Shown here: in pieces, positions 21,612 through 30,995 of the stretch
How positions within the stretch are numbered: the stretch's first letter is position 1
How the letters are laid out: each line of letters begins with the position of its first letter
Source of the DNA: Eurosta solidaginis
Lineage: Eukaryota > Arthropoda > Insecta > Diptera > Tephritidae
Assembly: GCF_040869045.1 (NCBI RefSeq)
Contig: NC_090319.1
Location: 343,150,302-343,214,301, forward strand
Direction of reading: 5' to 3'
DNA length: 64,000 nucleotides
Made by a program: the position numbers and the translations under genes
Notes under the pieces: model-generated
Told to the model about the DNA's origin: nothing
Database searches by the model: none
Seen by the model: only the letters and a program-made list of their open reading frames with translations

Positions 21612-23467
21612 ATGGTAAGCTAGCGCGTTAAAACGTTTGGATTATAATAATAAAAACGATTGATGCTTATAAATTCAACGTAACGCCACATTGAGTGACA
21701 TTTGTTATGAATTCTGAAGTACACGTGTTAGATGTGGCAATTGGAAGCCGCAGTTCGTGTGTGTAATTTGCTCATATATATATTTTTTGTATATATTTGC
21801 TGTATAGAGTTTAGCGAATGCGAGGCCATTGGTTTCCGTTTATTCGGATAAAAATGAACAACTTAAGGACAAGAATATTTGTTTGCCAACCGTCTTCAAA
21901 GCGCCCATTCGGCCAGATATTGTGAATGAAGTGCATCAGCTAATGCGCCGCAACAGCCGTCAACCTTATGCCGTTAGCGAACAAGCAGGTATTTAAAAAG
22001 ACATGATGGTGGATTAGATTTATTATTTTTTTGTGCATAGGTCATCAAACATCTGCTGAATCGTGGGGTACTGGTCGTGCTGTCGCACGTATTCCCCGTG
22101 TTCGTGGTGGTGGTACTCATCGTTCTGGTCAGGGTGCCTTCGGTAATATGTGTCGTGGTGGACGCATGTTTGCGCCCACGAAGACTTTTCGTCGCTGGCA
22201 CCGCAAAGTTAATGTGAACCAACGTCGATATGCGCTAGTATCTGCTATTGCTGCATCTGGTGTACCAGCTCTTGTACAATCTAAGGGCCATATCATTGAT
22301 GGAGTTTCCGAATTTCCATTGGTTGTATCCGATGAAGTGCAAAAACTACAGAAAACCAAACAAGCTGTAGTATTTTTGAGGCGCATGAAAATCTGGGCTG
22401 ATATCCAAAAGGTAAATATAATAACATTAATTACAAAGGGAGACTAAATGACCATACAGTTGGCAGAACATTTTTCAAAATATTGCTCATAATACCCGTA
22501 AAATTGAAGCTTTCCGACATCTTGAATATACAAAATATATTGCCAAATTTGGTATTTTGCAGTATTCCGTGCGATTGCAAGTGAAATAACTTCTATACGC
22601 TGGAGTTTACATAAACAAAGTACTGCAAGATTAAATGCTTTTCATTAGGCGTTCCGTTGATTAGCAACTGATGCTTCTCAGTCGGGGTATTTGAAAAGTA
22701 CATTAATTTACATACATGCGTGTGAAGATGCATTTTTTTAATATATATTTTTTTCCTCCAATCTTTGACAGGTATACAAGTCGCAACGTTTCCGTGCTGG
22801 TCGTGGTACAATGCGTGATCGGCGTCGTATTGCTCGTCGTGGGCCCTTGATTGTCTATTATAAGGATGAGGGTCTTCGTCGAGCCTTCCGTAACATCCCT
22901 GGCATTGAAACAATGAATGTCGACAAAATGAATTTGTTGAAATTGGCTCCAGGTGGTCATGTTGGCCGTTTTGTTATTTGGACTGAGTCGGCATTTGCAC
23001 GTTTGAATGAATTGTTCGGTTCATGGAAGACACCATCAACCTTGAAGAAGGGTTACAATTTGCCACAACCAAAAATGGCCAATACAGATTTAGCACGCTT
23101 GTTGAAGTCTGAAGAAATCCGTAAAGTATTACGTGATCCACGCAAAAAGGTATTCCGTCGAGTCCGCCGTTTAAATCCATTGTCCAACGTTCGTCAATTG
23201 ATCAAATTGAATCCTTACGCTGAGGTGTTGAGACGTCGTGCTGCATTAGCTGCTGAAAAACGTACAATTGCCAAAAAATTGGCAATCTCAAAGAAACGTA
23301 AAGTGGATTTGGCAAAATCACACTTTGCTGCTGTTGCATCGAAAGCGCAAGCCAACCGTAGCAAGATGTTGCAGAAAGTTTTGGCTGAACGTAAGAAGAA
23401 AGTAGCTGCTAAGAAAGCTGCTGCTAAAAAAACTGCTGCCAAAAAAGATGCACCAGCCAAGAAGTAA
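21612..23467 (+). CDS. RpL4: 60S ribosomal protein L4 (uL4), four exons
   Basis: Large-subunit ribosomal protein uL4, which lines the peptide exit tunnel. Coding segments: 21612-21614 (only the ATG), 21808-21988, 22041-22411 and 22772-23467. All introns are GT-AG, and the joined frame is open for 416 codons; fly L4 is about 400. Exon 2 begins [12 protein letters not shown]. Exon 3 carries the conserved tunnel-loop region with [18 protein letters not shown] and [17 protein letters not shown]. Exon 4 continues with [12 protein letters not shown] and ends in a Lys/Ala-rich tail typical of eukaryotic L4. The first intron starts right after the initiator codon, so the ATG exon is otherwise 5'UTR. 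A poly(A) signal AATAAA is at 23617-23622. Intron 3 holds a candidate H/ACA snoRNA. The gene looks intact and expressed. Confidence 0.97.
22557..22705 (+). ncRNA. Candidate H/ACA box snoRNA in RpL4 intron 3
   Basis: Two hairpins fit the H/ACA plan. Hairpin 1 is closed by GCAGTA (22559-22564) with TACTGC (22621-22626). The hinge then reads AGATTA (22628-22633), a match to ANANNA. Hairpin 2 is closed by CTTTTCA (22638-22644) with TGAAAAG (22692-22698), and one base later comes ACA (22700-22702), three bases before the inferred 3' end. Inner stems are possible (for example ACTGA with TCAGT in hairpin 2). Length is about 149 nt, as usual. Hosting in a ribosomal protein intron in sense orientation fits insect snoRNA biology. 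The target uridine is not determined. Confidence 0.6.
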
Positions 23468-23865
23468 AAAGGGGATCATGATGAAATGAATACATCATGA
23501 ACGGAATAGTAATTTTTTGACTTTTTTTGTTTAATATGTAATGGACAGAGAAAAGGTCTATGCGTAATACAAAATACTTCTTGAGAAAAAGGAAATACAT
23601 AGTTATTATTTAAATTAATAAAATAGATGATTTATTGAATTTATTTAATAGGTTGTCCGCGGAAATTCATTATGAAGTACTAGGTAATCGAAATTTTTAC
23701 AACAAAATGTTTTTAAACTTGGGTTTATGAAATCCTTTTATTGTCGTTATCGGTTTTGAAATTTCATTCGAACATCAGAGGAAAAAATCCATAATTTATG
23801 AAAGAAATATTTATGTTTCGAAATCTGAATAACTCCTAAAATAACATTCGGAAGTTCTATCGTCA

Positions 23866-25260
23866 CAACTCAGTCTCAAATTGAAAATTTTGCTTAATAT
23901 TGTCAACAACGATGGCGACCTGTTAACTGACGTACAATGTGTGCTTAAGTTGTGTAGGGAACTTTTCTCATTGCCAGCTAGCGAGGGGAAGAGACGGACC
24001 CGATATCCAATCGACGATGGTGGAAGACTCTTTCAGGCACCCGACTATTACGTAGTGAGAATGGCAATATTCCTTCTAAAAAATCACAAGGCGCCAGGAA
24101 ATGACGGAATACCAGCCGAGCTGTTCCAACACGGAGGCAAAGAGTTGGTAAAGAGCATGCATCAACTCGTATGCAAAATATCGTCGGATTAGCGCATGCC
24201 TCCAGATTGGAACTTAAGTGTACTTTGCCTAATCCCCAGAAAGGCGATGGCGCAAACCGCGGAATCAGCCTGCTTAATGTCGAGCCTTAGCAGTGCGGCT
24301 TTAGACCTACTAAATCTACTCTCGATCTTCACGATAAGAGAAGCGGCACATACCACACACATTCCCGTTAGCGGACTTTGATGACAATGTCTGAATGGTC
24401 GTGCCCATTGAATGGGGTGAAGCACTGTTAACACAACACACCATCTTTTCACCGACTTCAAAGCAGCGTTCGCTGCTGTATGCTGTTAGGTCTGAATTAA
24501 GGTTTCCTGTAAAGTTAATTAGGCTCTGCCAAATGACCTTGAGCAACACCACCAGCTCCGTAAATATAGGGAGCCATTCGAAACCAAACGAGGCTTCAGA
24601 GAAGGTAAGCCTTTCTTGCGATTTCTTTAATATAATGCTGGACTTCATGATTTGAGCAGCAAAACTAAACCACAATGGTACAATCTATGCGTATGCTGAT
24701 ATTGATATTATTGGTCTGGATAAACATACTGTGAGTTCGGTCTTTTCGGGATTAGAGTAAGAAGCAAAAAAGGGGGCTTGCGGTAAATGGCGACAAGAAG
24801 AATTCTTGTTGACTTCCAAAAAAAGAATCGCCGCATTGGCAGCCACATAACTCTTGGCGGATAGACATTCGGAACTGCGAAGGATTTCGTTTTTTAGGAA
24901 GCAGACCAAACCAATGCCAGCTTAGAAATCTAGCGGAGAATCACTCTTGTCAACAAGTGCTACTTTGAACTGAGTAGGCAATTGGAGATTGCTCTTGGAG
25001 TGTTCGAGAGAAAAGCTCTCCGCAAAATGTATGGTCCTGTCCTTGATGCCCAACCAAGTACCCCACTAGACATTTTTGAGGAAATAGTCAGAAAAATATC
25101 ATAGACTCGACCACGAGGCAGCGGATCATCAAAGCAGGAGACGTCAATGGGTGGGCTATCGAGTGGGTTTCCCAACAAATTTCACCGAAAGGGAGAGCTC
25201 TGCTCGAAGGATTTGGCTGCCTTCATGTAGCTCTACTAAACATATGTAGGTGTACAAGAT
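23866..25260 (+). pseudogene. Non-LTR retrotransposon reverse transcriptase fragment, decayed
   Basis: Plus-strand pieces in several frames line up as the middle of a LINE reverse transcriptase: HKAPGNDGIPAELFQHGGKE (24085 onwards), MPPDWNLSVLCLIP, RLCQMTLSNTTSSV followed by LSCDFFNIMLD, a damaged YADIDIIGL catalytic region at about 24690-24720, and a distal VFERKALRKMYGPV-like segment at about 25000. Many stops and frameshifts. Neither endonuclease nor 3' tail can be joined with confidence. Exact clade not assigned. Confidence 0.7.
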
Positions 25261-25559
25261 AGCGTCTCAAGGAATGGCTTCGGTTCCATTATCGATATAA
25301 AACGTTTGTTAGCTCCAATCTCTACAGACTGTGTCAGGGAAATATCAGTTAATGCTACAAAAAAGTGACCACTTAGCAATTATTTTCGATATCAAATTTG
25401 AAGAGGGAAGCAGGCTTAAAACGAAATCTGTACCCAGAAATAATTTGCGCTCGAAGGACCTAATGGAGGTAAAATTATTGTATTCAAGGAAGACATAGCT
25501 TACATAGCTTTTGTTGTAATTGCCAAGCACTTAAGCGAAATAATATGCGACACACACAT

Positions 25560-25803
25560 AACCTAACAGAAGAGGCTCTGGCGACCCCAAGCTCCCCATG
25601 GAACTTGGGGTGGGGAGTGAGGGATGGCCTGAAGGTTTAATGTGGCCATATAAATCGTTCCCGAGATGGTCGGGCTAGCACTTTAATGGTGCTGCGTTAC
25701 CGGAGCGTACCGGATCTGTATCCGGCAAAGGATCATCAAATCAATAACACTCCCCAAAGCCTTCGGGGAGTAACCTTATCGCTACAACAACAACAACAAC
25801 ACA
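25560..25803 (+). repeat. LINE/SINE-like 3' end with (ACA)n tail
   Basis: GC-rich compared with its surroundings. It contains CCCCATGGAACTTGGGGTGG, GAGATGGTCGGGCTAGCAC, CCGGATCTGTATCCGG and CCCCAAAGCCTTCGGGG hairpins, then (ACA)n at about 25786-25802. I recall this as a frequent repeat 3' end in tephritid sequences. The tail suggests target-primed reverse transcription. Confidence 0.5.
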
Positions 25804-26024
25804 CGCATAACCAGCGCCCAATCATGGCTAGGGCAACATGACTGGCGTAACTAAAAATGAAGGCAGTACTCATATCAATTATGAAAAACAGAAGATAACA
25901 AATTTTAAGGACTTCCTTTATATCAATATCAAAAAAAAAAAAAAAAAAAAAAAATTAAAAAGGTCTTTTTTAAACAAAGACCAAATCTTGTTGAGCTTTG
26001 ATATTCAAATTTTAGCATAACCAC

Positions 26025-27330
26025 TAGGGCGGGTCGATTTAAAAATCACTCATTGCTCTGTGAGTCGTATTCTAGGGTTCAAAATAAGAAACTTTTCCGA
26101 AGGAACCATACCTCTAAAACGAATTCTTATGTCCCCCAATTTGGGTCGAACTTTTGGGTAGGGGCAAATTTTGAAAAATCCCACTTTGACCCATTTAGAG
26201 TGCTCCAATCGAGTCCAAATATATGACTGACCCCCACTAACTTTGGAGGCCCGACCCACCGATGCCAGTGGCACACCCCCTGGAACCCCCCTGGGGGTTC
26301 ACCATACAAACATTTCAAAAAATCGCTGGTTTTGCACTTTACATGAAAAAATCAGCTAAATGGCTATGTTTTTTCTTTTTGGAGTTTATTTTTCTCTTTA
26401 GAAATTTATTTAGTCAGAACATATGTAAATGAAAAAATGAATTTAACTTAGTAATAGAAAAGAAATTAAAAAAAATTATTAGAAATTAGCGTTTTTACAA
26501 CCCTTTTAAAACCAAGGCATCACTGTGATGCATTTGCATCTCGTAAACATAGTTATGTGGGTTTTTTATTCAACCGTTTTAAAAAATGAAGGTATCGCTG
26601 TGACAAAATTGCAGATCGTAAAATTGCTTGTGTTGTTTTTTTTAAGCCACCACAAGACACATCAGGTAGAATTGAAATTACCATTTCATTCTTATTACCT
26701 CGTCTCGTAGACCATATATAACGCAACAGTTTTTGTGAATGCATTAAGTCGTTGTGAAGAACTCAATTTCAGATAAAAAAATATTTCAAAAAAAAAAAAA
26801 AAAAAGTGAAGTGACCATTCCAAATCAAAAAGTTTACAATGAATCCACCATCCTCTACACCGCAAGATGAAGCAACTACATCATCAACTATCGAAAAGGT
26901 CGTTGCTTCTTTTCTCGGTAGACACAAAAGCCCTAACTACGAGCAGATAGTGAACGACTTAATCAATAATTATGCGAAAATGGCTTAAAGGCTTATTTAA
27001 ATTAGTTTCTCAAAATTCTATAACTTGTTTACCTAACTAATATTTTCTTTCCAGGCGTAAATATGTCCTTAAAAATTCACTTTCTGCACTCACATTTGAG
27101 CTTTTTTCCGGCAAATCTTGGCGACGAAAGTGACGAACATGGCGAAAGGTTTCATCAGCAAATGAAATTAATTGAGAATCGATATCAAGGATTCTGGGAC
27201 GTCGCAATGATGGGTGACTACTGCTGGTTTCTCATAAGAGAAACCGATCCTAAACTGAATAAGCGTCAAAGTAGAACACATAATTATTTCGACTACATAG
27301 TAAAATCAAATTAAGATAAAGATTGTTAGA
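26025..27330 (+). mobile_element. Remains of a DNA transposon with TAGGGCGGGTCGATTT end
   Basis: The left end at 26025 is the same terminus as the inverted copy at 20192 and resembles the ends of the 7557 element. About 0.8 kb further on lies a transposon-type ORF fragment (26839-27314). A right terminus was not found, so the extent is a minimum and the link between terminus and ORF is inferred from proximity only. Confidence 0.35.
26839..27314 (+). pseudogene. Transposon-associated ORF, N- and C-terminal pieces (HGERFHQ family)
   Basis: Piece one starts with ATG at 26839 and gives 49 codons (MNPPSSTPQDEATTS to NNYAKMA) before a stop. Piece two follows a good splice acceptor (ttttctttccag, ending about 27055) and reads through NMSLKIHFLHSHLSFFP, SDEHGERFHQQM and MMGDYCWFLIRET to a stop at 27314. 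I know this C-terminal signature from many uncharacterised, transposon-like proteins of insects and cnidarians. The large middle part expected between the pieces is absent, so the copy is internally deleted. The molecular function of the family is not known to me; a transposase-related role is inference. Confidence 0.55.
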
Positions 27331-28215
27331 ATATAGTATAAACATAAATAAATTAAAAAAAAAGTTAAAAATATGGGAAATTTCATTCATAAATTGAACT
27401 TTTAACTAAATAGAAACAGAGCATAGCTAGATATTTCACTCTTCTTTATACCATACATACGTTTTGAGGTATACGTTGAAATTGCCCAACCTGGGTATTT
27501 TTATTTGATCGCTTATAACTTACGTAGTTTTGCATCGATTTTTTTCGATGGTAGCTTATCTTTTTTTTAATTAGACAGAGCTTTACGTAAAGAAAAAACA
27601 TCTGGAAAAAAAGTTGTGGTTTTGGAATGCTGCCCTCGCAAAGAGTAATTTTTTTTCATATTTTTTCATAAAAAAAAAAAACATCTGAAATTATAAGCTA
27701 ATATCTCGAAAACTATCTGGTTGAGCACAAAACAATGTATGATGCATTTATAGCAAATTTTATTGTCTTTCCGATTCTGTAAACTTTTTTGCAATTGCTT
27801 TACCCGTTCGTGAGATATACGTAATTAAAGGGAGCCATCTTTTTGGTTTTTCGAATAACGGTAAATAGCAAATATCTCAAAAACCGTACCATAGAATCAA
27901 AAATGAACTCAATTTTCGAAATCAGGGGGTGATTTTACATACGAATTTCATAACGGCGTTTCTGGTAAAGAGAAAAAGTTGAAATTCGTGGTCCAGTGTA
28001 ACCACTGTAAAATTTTTATGAGGACCAACAATATTGTGGCGTATATTAACATTTCTAACGTCACTATGCTGTTAATAAATAATCCCAACGACAGTACGCC
28101 ATTTACACACATACATAGAAAGAAACGGTAATATTTCGCACACATAACCAGCAGCTTGAAGTGAAGAGATTATTTCTCATCATATATATAACCTCAACAA
28201 ACATTGAAAACAAAA
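27331..28215. other. No gene recognised
   Basis: AT-rich DNA with phrases such as AATATCTCRAAAAC that recur twice (about 27701 and 27870), probably old repeat material. No coding evidence. Confidence 0.35.
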
Positions 28216-28487
28216 ATCTCAAATGTTTGGGAAAAATATTGATTCTCAGTTTGATATTCAGTTATTTATCATTTGAAACAAAATATTTTCTCGACTTTTT
28301 CTCAAACGTCGATCTTCAACTTGAGAATAATTTGAGACATACTTGAAAATTTTTTTCTCTCAAATGTTTGAGAAAACATTAATTCTCAGTTTGATATTCA
28401 GCATTATTAATCATTTGAAGCTAAATAATCTCTCAACTTTTTCTCAAACGTGGTTCTTCAACTTGAGAATGGTTTGAGATATACTTG
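28216..28487. repeat. Two-unit tandem repeat, period about 141 bp
   Basis: CTCAAATGTTTG starts at about 28218 and again at about 28359, and each is followed by ATTCTCAGTTTGATATTCAG, TCTCAA/TCTCGACTTTTTCTCAAACG and CTTCAACTTGAGAAT. Within each unit CTCAAA and TTTGAG words are mirrored, giving internal hairpins. Confidence 0.6.
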
Positions 28488-28651
28488 TATTTCGTTCCGT
28501 TCTGGTAGAAAACCATCGATTTTCGTTAATAATAATGTGAATTTTATATATATTCCGATTGGTTCTTTAATATTAAATATATGTGTAAGTAGGCTTTCCA
28601 ATCTATATTTTATGTGCGAATAAAACTAAATTATTCCACTGTTTTCCCAAC

Positions 28652-28686
28652 GTTTCGCTAATATTTTTATTTTTAGCATCATCAGG
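28652..28686 (-). ncRNA. Hammerhead-ribozyme-like core of the Penelope-like element
   Basis: On the minus strand, CTGATGA is followed by a stem-loop closed by TGCTAA and TTAGC, and then by GAAAC. This is the order of conserved core elements of a hammerhead ribozyme. Such motifs are established features of Penelope-like terminal repeats. I could not define stem III and the cleavage site with certainty. The right repeat keeps GATGA-TTAGC-GAAAC without the stem II loop, so it is decayed. Confidence 0.5.
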
Positions 28687-29823
28687 GGAATATTTATTAA
28701 TTTATCTGTTACAAACAATATATAAAAATTATGAAAATTATAAATTAGTTTTCAAAACAGACATGAAAAACAACAAAGAAAAATAATTTGGTGAATAGCT
28801 TAACATTTAACAAGATAAACTTACGTTATTTTGTCATTAAATCAAAACAGTTGTAAAAAACATTAAAAACATAAATCATCACAATATAATCATTACCATC
28901 TGACTATCATGGTAGCTTTGTCCATTGTACAGGTTTATAAGTATGATATGTATGAGAGGGAAACAATTTCTTTCCCTTTCTAACACACGGCAGTTTGACA
29001 CTTCGGTCAGTGTCAAACTAGCGTGGAACCCAGTGGAACCTGCGTGGAACATGAGTTTTGACACTGAACGAAGTGTCAAAATTACCGGGGTTGCTTCGTC
29101 GAAAGCGACACAGGGAAGCAAAAAAGGGATCGGAATATCAGATATGGGTTGCTGTGATGGTAAATTTCTTTTAACGAATTTAGTAGGAAATTTTAAGTGC
29201 ACCCATGTGGGTCCTTCAGAAAATTATAAAAAAGTCTTCAATTGGGGTATCTGAGGACGCGTAGTTATTTCAGTATTAAGAATACAAACACGGGAGTTAA
29301 GTTTTTCTACCCGTTCAAAAGTTCTCCGCGAAAAACAGTTTGAAACCGAGGTCGACTGCAATAACCCGTCCAAAAAAGCGGAAAGAAAAATGAATAGCCC
29401 GTTTTGTCCTGTTGTCAATAGTCCGAAGAGAAAAAGTATTCGAATTATTGGAAGCGAGGCAAAAACGCGTCTATTAATACCTCCCCCGACGGTTTTGGTC
29501 GTGTTTTAGCAATCGTCCCCGTAAAAAAGTATCACAATTTGCAAATTAAAATTGTCCAAAATATATGGTTATTAAAGAGAGATGTAATTAAGTGCTCGTT
29601 TGAAAGGAAATAAGTATATTTCTTTGTAATATAAGAAAAAAAATTTTAAGCAGTTTTCGATAGCAGCTACTAAACTTTGTTTGGTCCTAAGAAGTACAAC
29701 AGTGCCAAATAGCATCCACAAAAAAAACGAACAAGAACAAGCATTTTATCAGGTGAGCGTGGCTGTGTATGTGCGTGCTGCTACATATCCTACTTGTAGA
29801 CCTGTACAATGGCTTTGTCAATA

Positions 29824-30498
29824 CTAAAAATTATTGTTTTGTAAACAAACAATGTAAGCGGCCGCTATGTTTTCCGTATCTTCGCGTTTATTGATCGTCT
29901 TTTCTCGTCTTTCCATAATTCTCAGGCTCTCAAGTGTATATCTTGTTGCTTCTCTCTTTTCCTTATCAATAATTTTCGTGTTGGTAAAGTCAGCTGAGTG
30001 TCCACTTGTTAATATATGCTGCGCTAGTGCTGTACTTGTTTTTTGTTTTCTGATGTCCGTTTCATGCTCGCCTAGTCTAACCGAAAGAGGTCGTTTTGTA
30101 GTACCAATATATATTTTTCTACATTCGTCGTTTTCATCGCCTTTGCATGTTACCTCGTATATAACATTGTTTTGTTGTTGGTGTTCTAAGGGATGCTTTG
30201 TTCTTGTATATATTGTGGACATGGTTTGGTTTGACCTGTAAGCTAGTACTGTGTTAGGTGTTTTTGCTATGCTGTGGTAAACATTTTCGGTGAGTCGTGG
30301 TATGTATGTTGCGCTGAAGAATTTCTTTTGTGTTTGTGGTTCCGAATTTGTTATTATTTGGTTGTGGCAGTTTCTTTTCATGAGCTCCTGGTCTATTAAT
30401 TCGCGTATTAAACTTTTTGGATAATTATTTTTGCTTAGAATGTTGTTTAGTTTTTCTAAGTTTGTTTCGTGAAATTTATTGTGGCTTATGGCCAACAC
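29824..30498 (-). CDS. Penelope-like protein, C-terminal part with GIY-YIG endonuclease
   Basis: An ORF of 224 codons on the minus strand. Residues about 1-75 correspond to the linker after the reverse transcriptase (TYIPRLTENVYHSIAK, VLAYRSNQTM). Residues about 110-185 form a GIY-YIG nuclease: IYEVTC stands for the GIY strand, KIYIGTTKRPLSVRLGEH has YIG and the catalytic-type Arg, and there is a following AQHILTSGHSADF. The distal part has an ESLRIMERR motif, including a candidate metal-binding Glu. The frame is intact to TAG, but the start is a 5' truncation; the normal protein is about three times longer. The nuclease makes the nick for target-primed reverse transcription in this family. 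Confidence 0.85.
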   Translation of the reverse strand: MLAISHNKFHETNLEKLNNILSKNNYPKSLIRELIDQELMKRNCHNQIITNSEPQTQKKFFSATYIPRLTENVYHSIAKTPNTVLAYRSNQTMSTIYTRTKHPLEHQQQNNVIYEVTCKGDENDECRKIYIGTTKRPLSVRLGEHETDIRKQKTSTALAQHILTSGHSADFTNTKIIDKEKREATRYTLESLRIMERREKTINKREDTENIAAAYIVCLQNNNF

Positions 30499-30642
30499 TT
30501 TACTTATAAGGTTCTTAGCCGTGTTAATTTTGTACTTTTTTGGTTGCGATGATTAGCGAAACGTTGGGAAAACAGTGGAATAATTTAGTTTTATTCGCAC
30601 ATAAAATATAGATTGGAAAGCCTACTTACACATATATTTAAT

Positions 30643-30995
30643 GTGAATACTTTTAGCGCCAATGTGTCTAAATTTTAATAAAATTTAATTTTATTAAATT
30701 TTAATTTAAGTATATAAATAGTGTTTAAATTTAAAGTACATAATAAGTGTTTATGAAACCCAAAAATAAAATAAAACATAGTACAACATGCTTATTTTAC
30801 CTCAATGCTATCGATAGTGTCGTCGATAGTGCCCTTGATATTTCGTCGATCTCTAATTTGCATACTTTAGCTGGAAATGTAAACAAGCGATTTTATTGAG
30901 CGAAGTTGGACATAAAGTGAAAAAATAAGGATGTATTTATACATTTTAATAATATTAAGTGATATTGTACTACATTATGCATAAATCTAAACGAG
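30643..30995. other. No gene recognised
   Basis: Short AT-rich spacer between the Penelope-like element and the LINE, with a few ATCGATAG repeats at about 30810-30830. No gene or element ends are visible. Confidence 0.4.

Larger units (their letters stand above)
28572..30642 (-). mobile_element. Penelope-like retroelement, 5' truncated, inverted terminal repeats
   Basis: Terminal segments 28572-28662 and 30552-30642 are inverted copies of about 91 bp (ATTAAATATATGTGTAAGTA to CCAACGTTTCGCTAAT). Penelope-like elements often show such partly inverted terminal repeats. The interior encodes the C-terminal part of the protein with a GIY-YIG endonuclease on the minus strand; the reverse transcriptase domain is missing. 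A hammerhead-like core lies beside the left repeat. The 1.1 kb between 28690 and 29820 is non-coding and includes two imperfect palindromes based on TTTGACAC...GTGTCAAA (about 28991-29014 and 29055-29081). Confidence 0.75.

Noticed and set aside
21615..21807. Possible C/D snoRNA in RpL4 intron 1 (GATTGATGC and CTGA words)
   Set aside because: No proper RUGAUGA C box and no terminal stem at the right distance.
22129..22386. Antisense ORFs over RpL4 exons (also 21974-22222, 22593-22960, 22974-23180 and 23215-23460)
   Set aside because: Shadows of the biased codon use of RpL4 on the other strand.
28925..29254. 109-codon plus-strand ORF with an overlapping 107-codon antisense ORF
   Set aside because: It lies in non-coding Penelope-like 3' sequence and includes the TTTGACAC palindromes. 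No motif or splice context.
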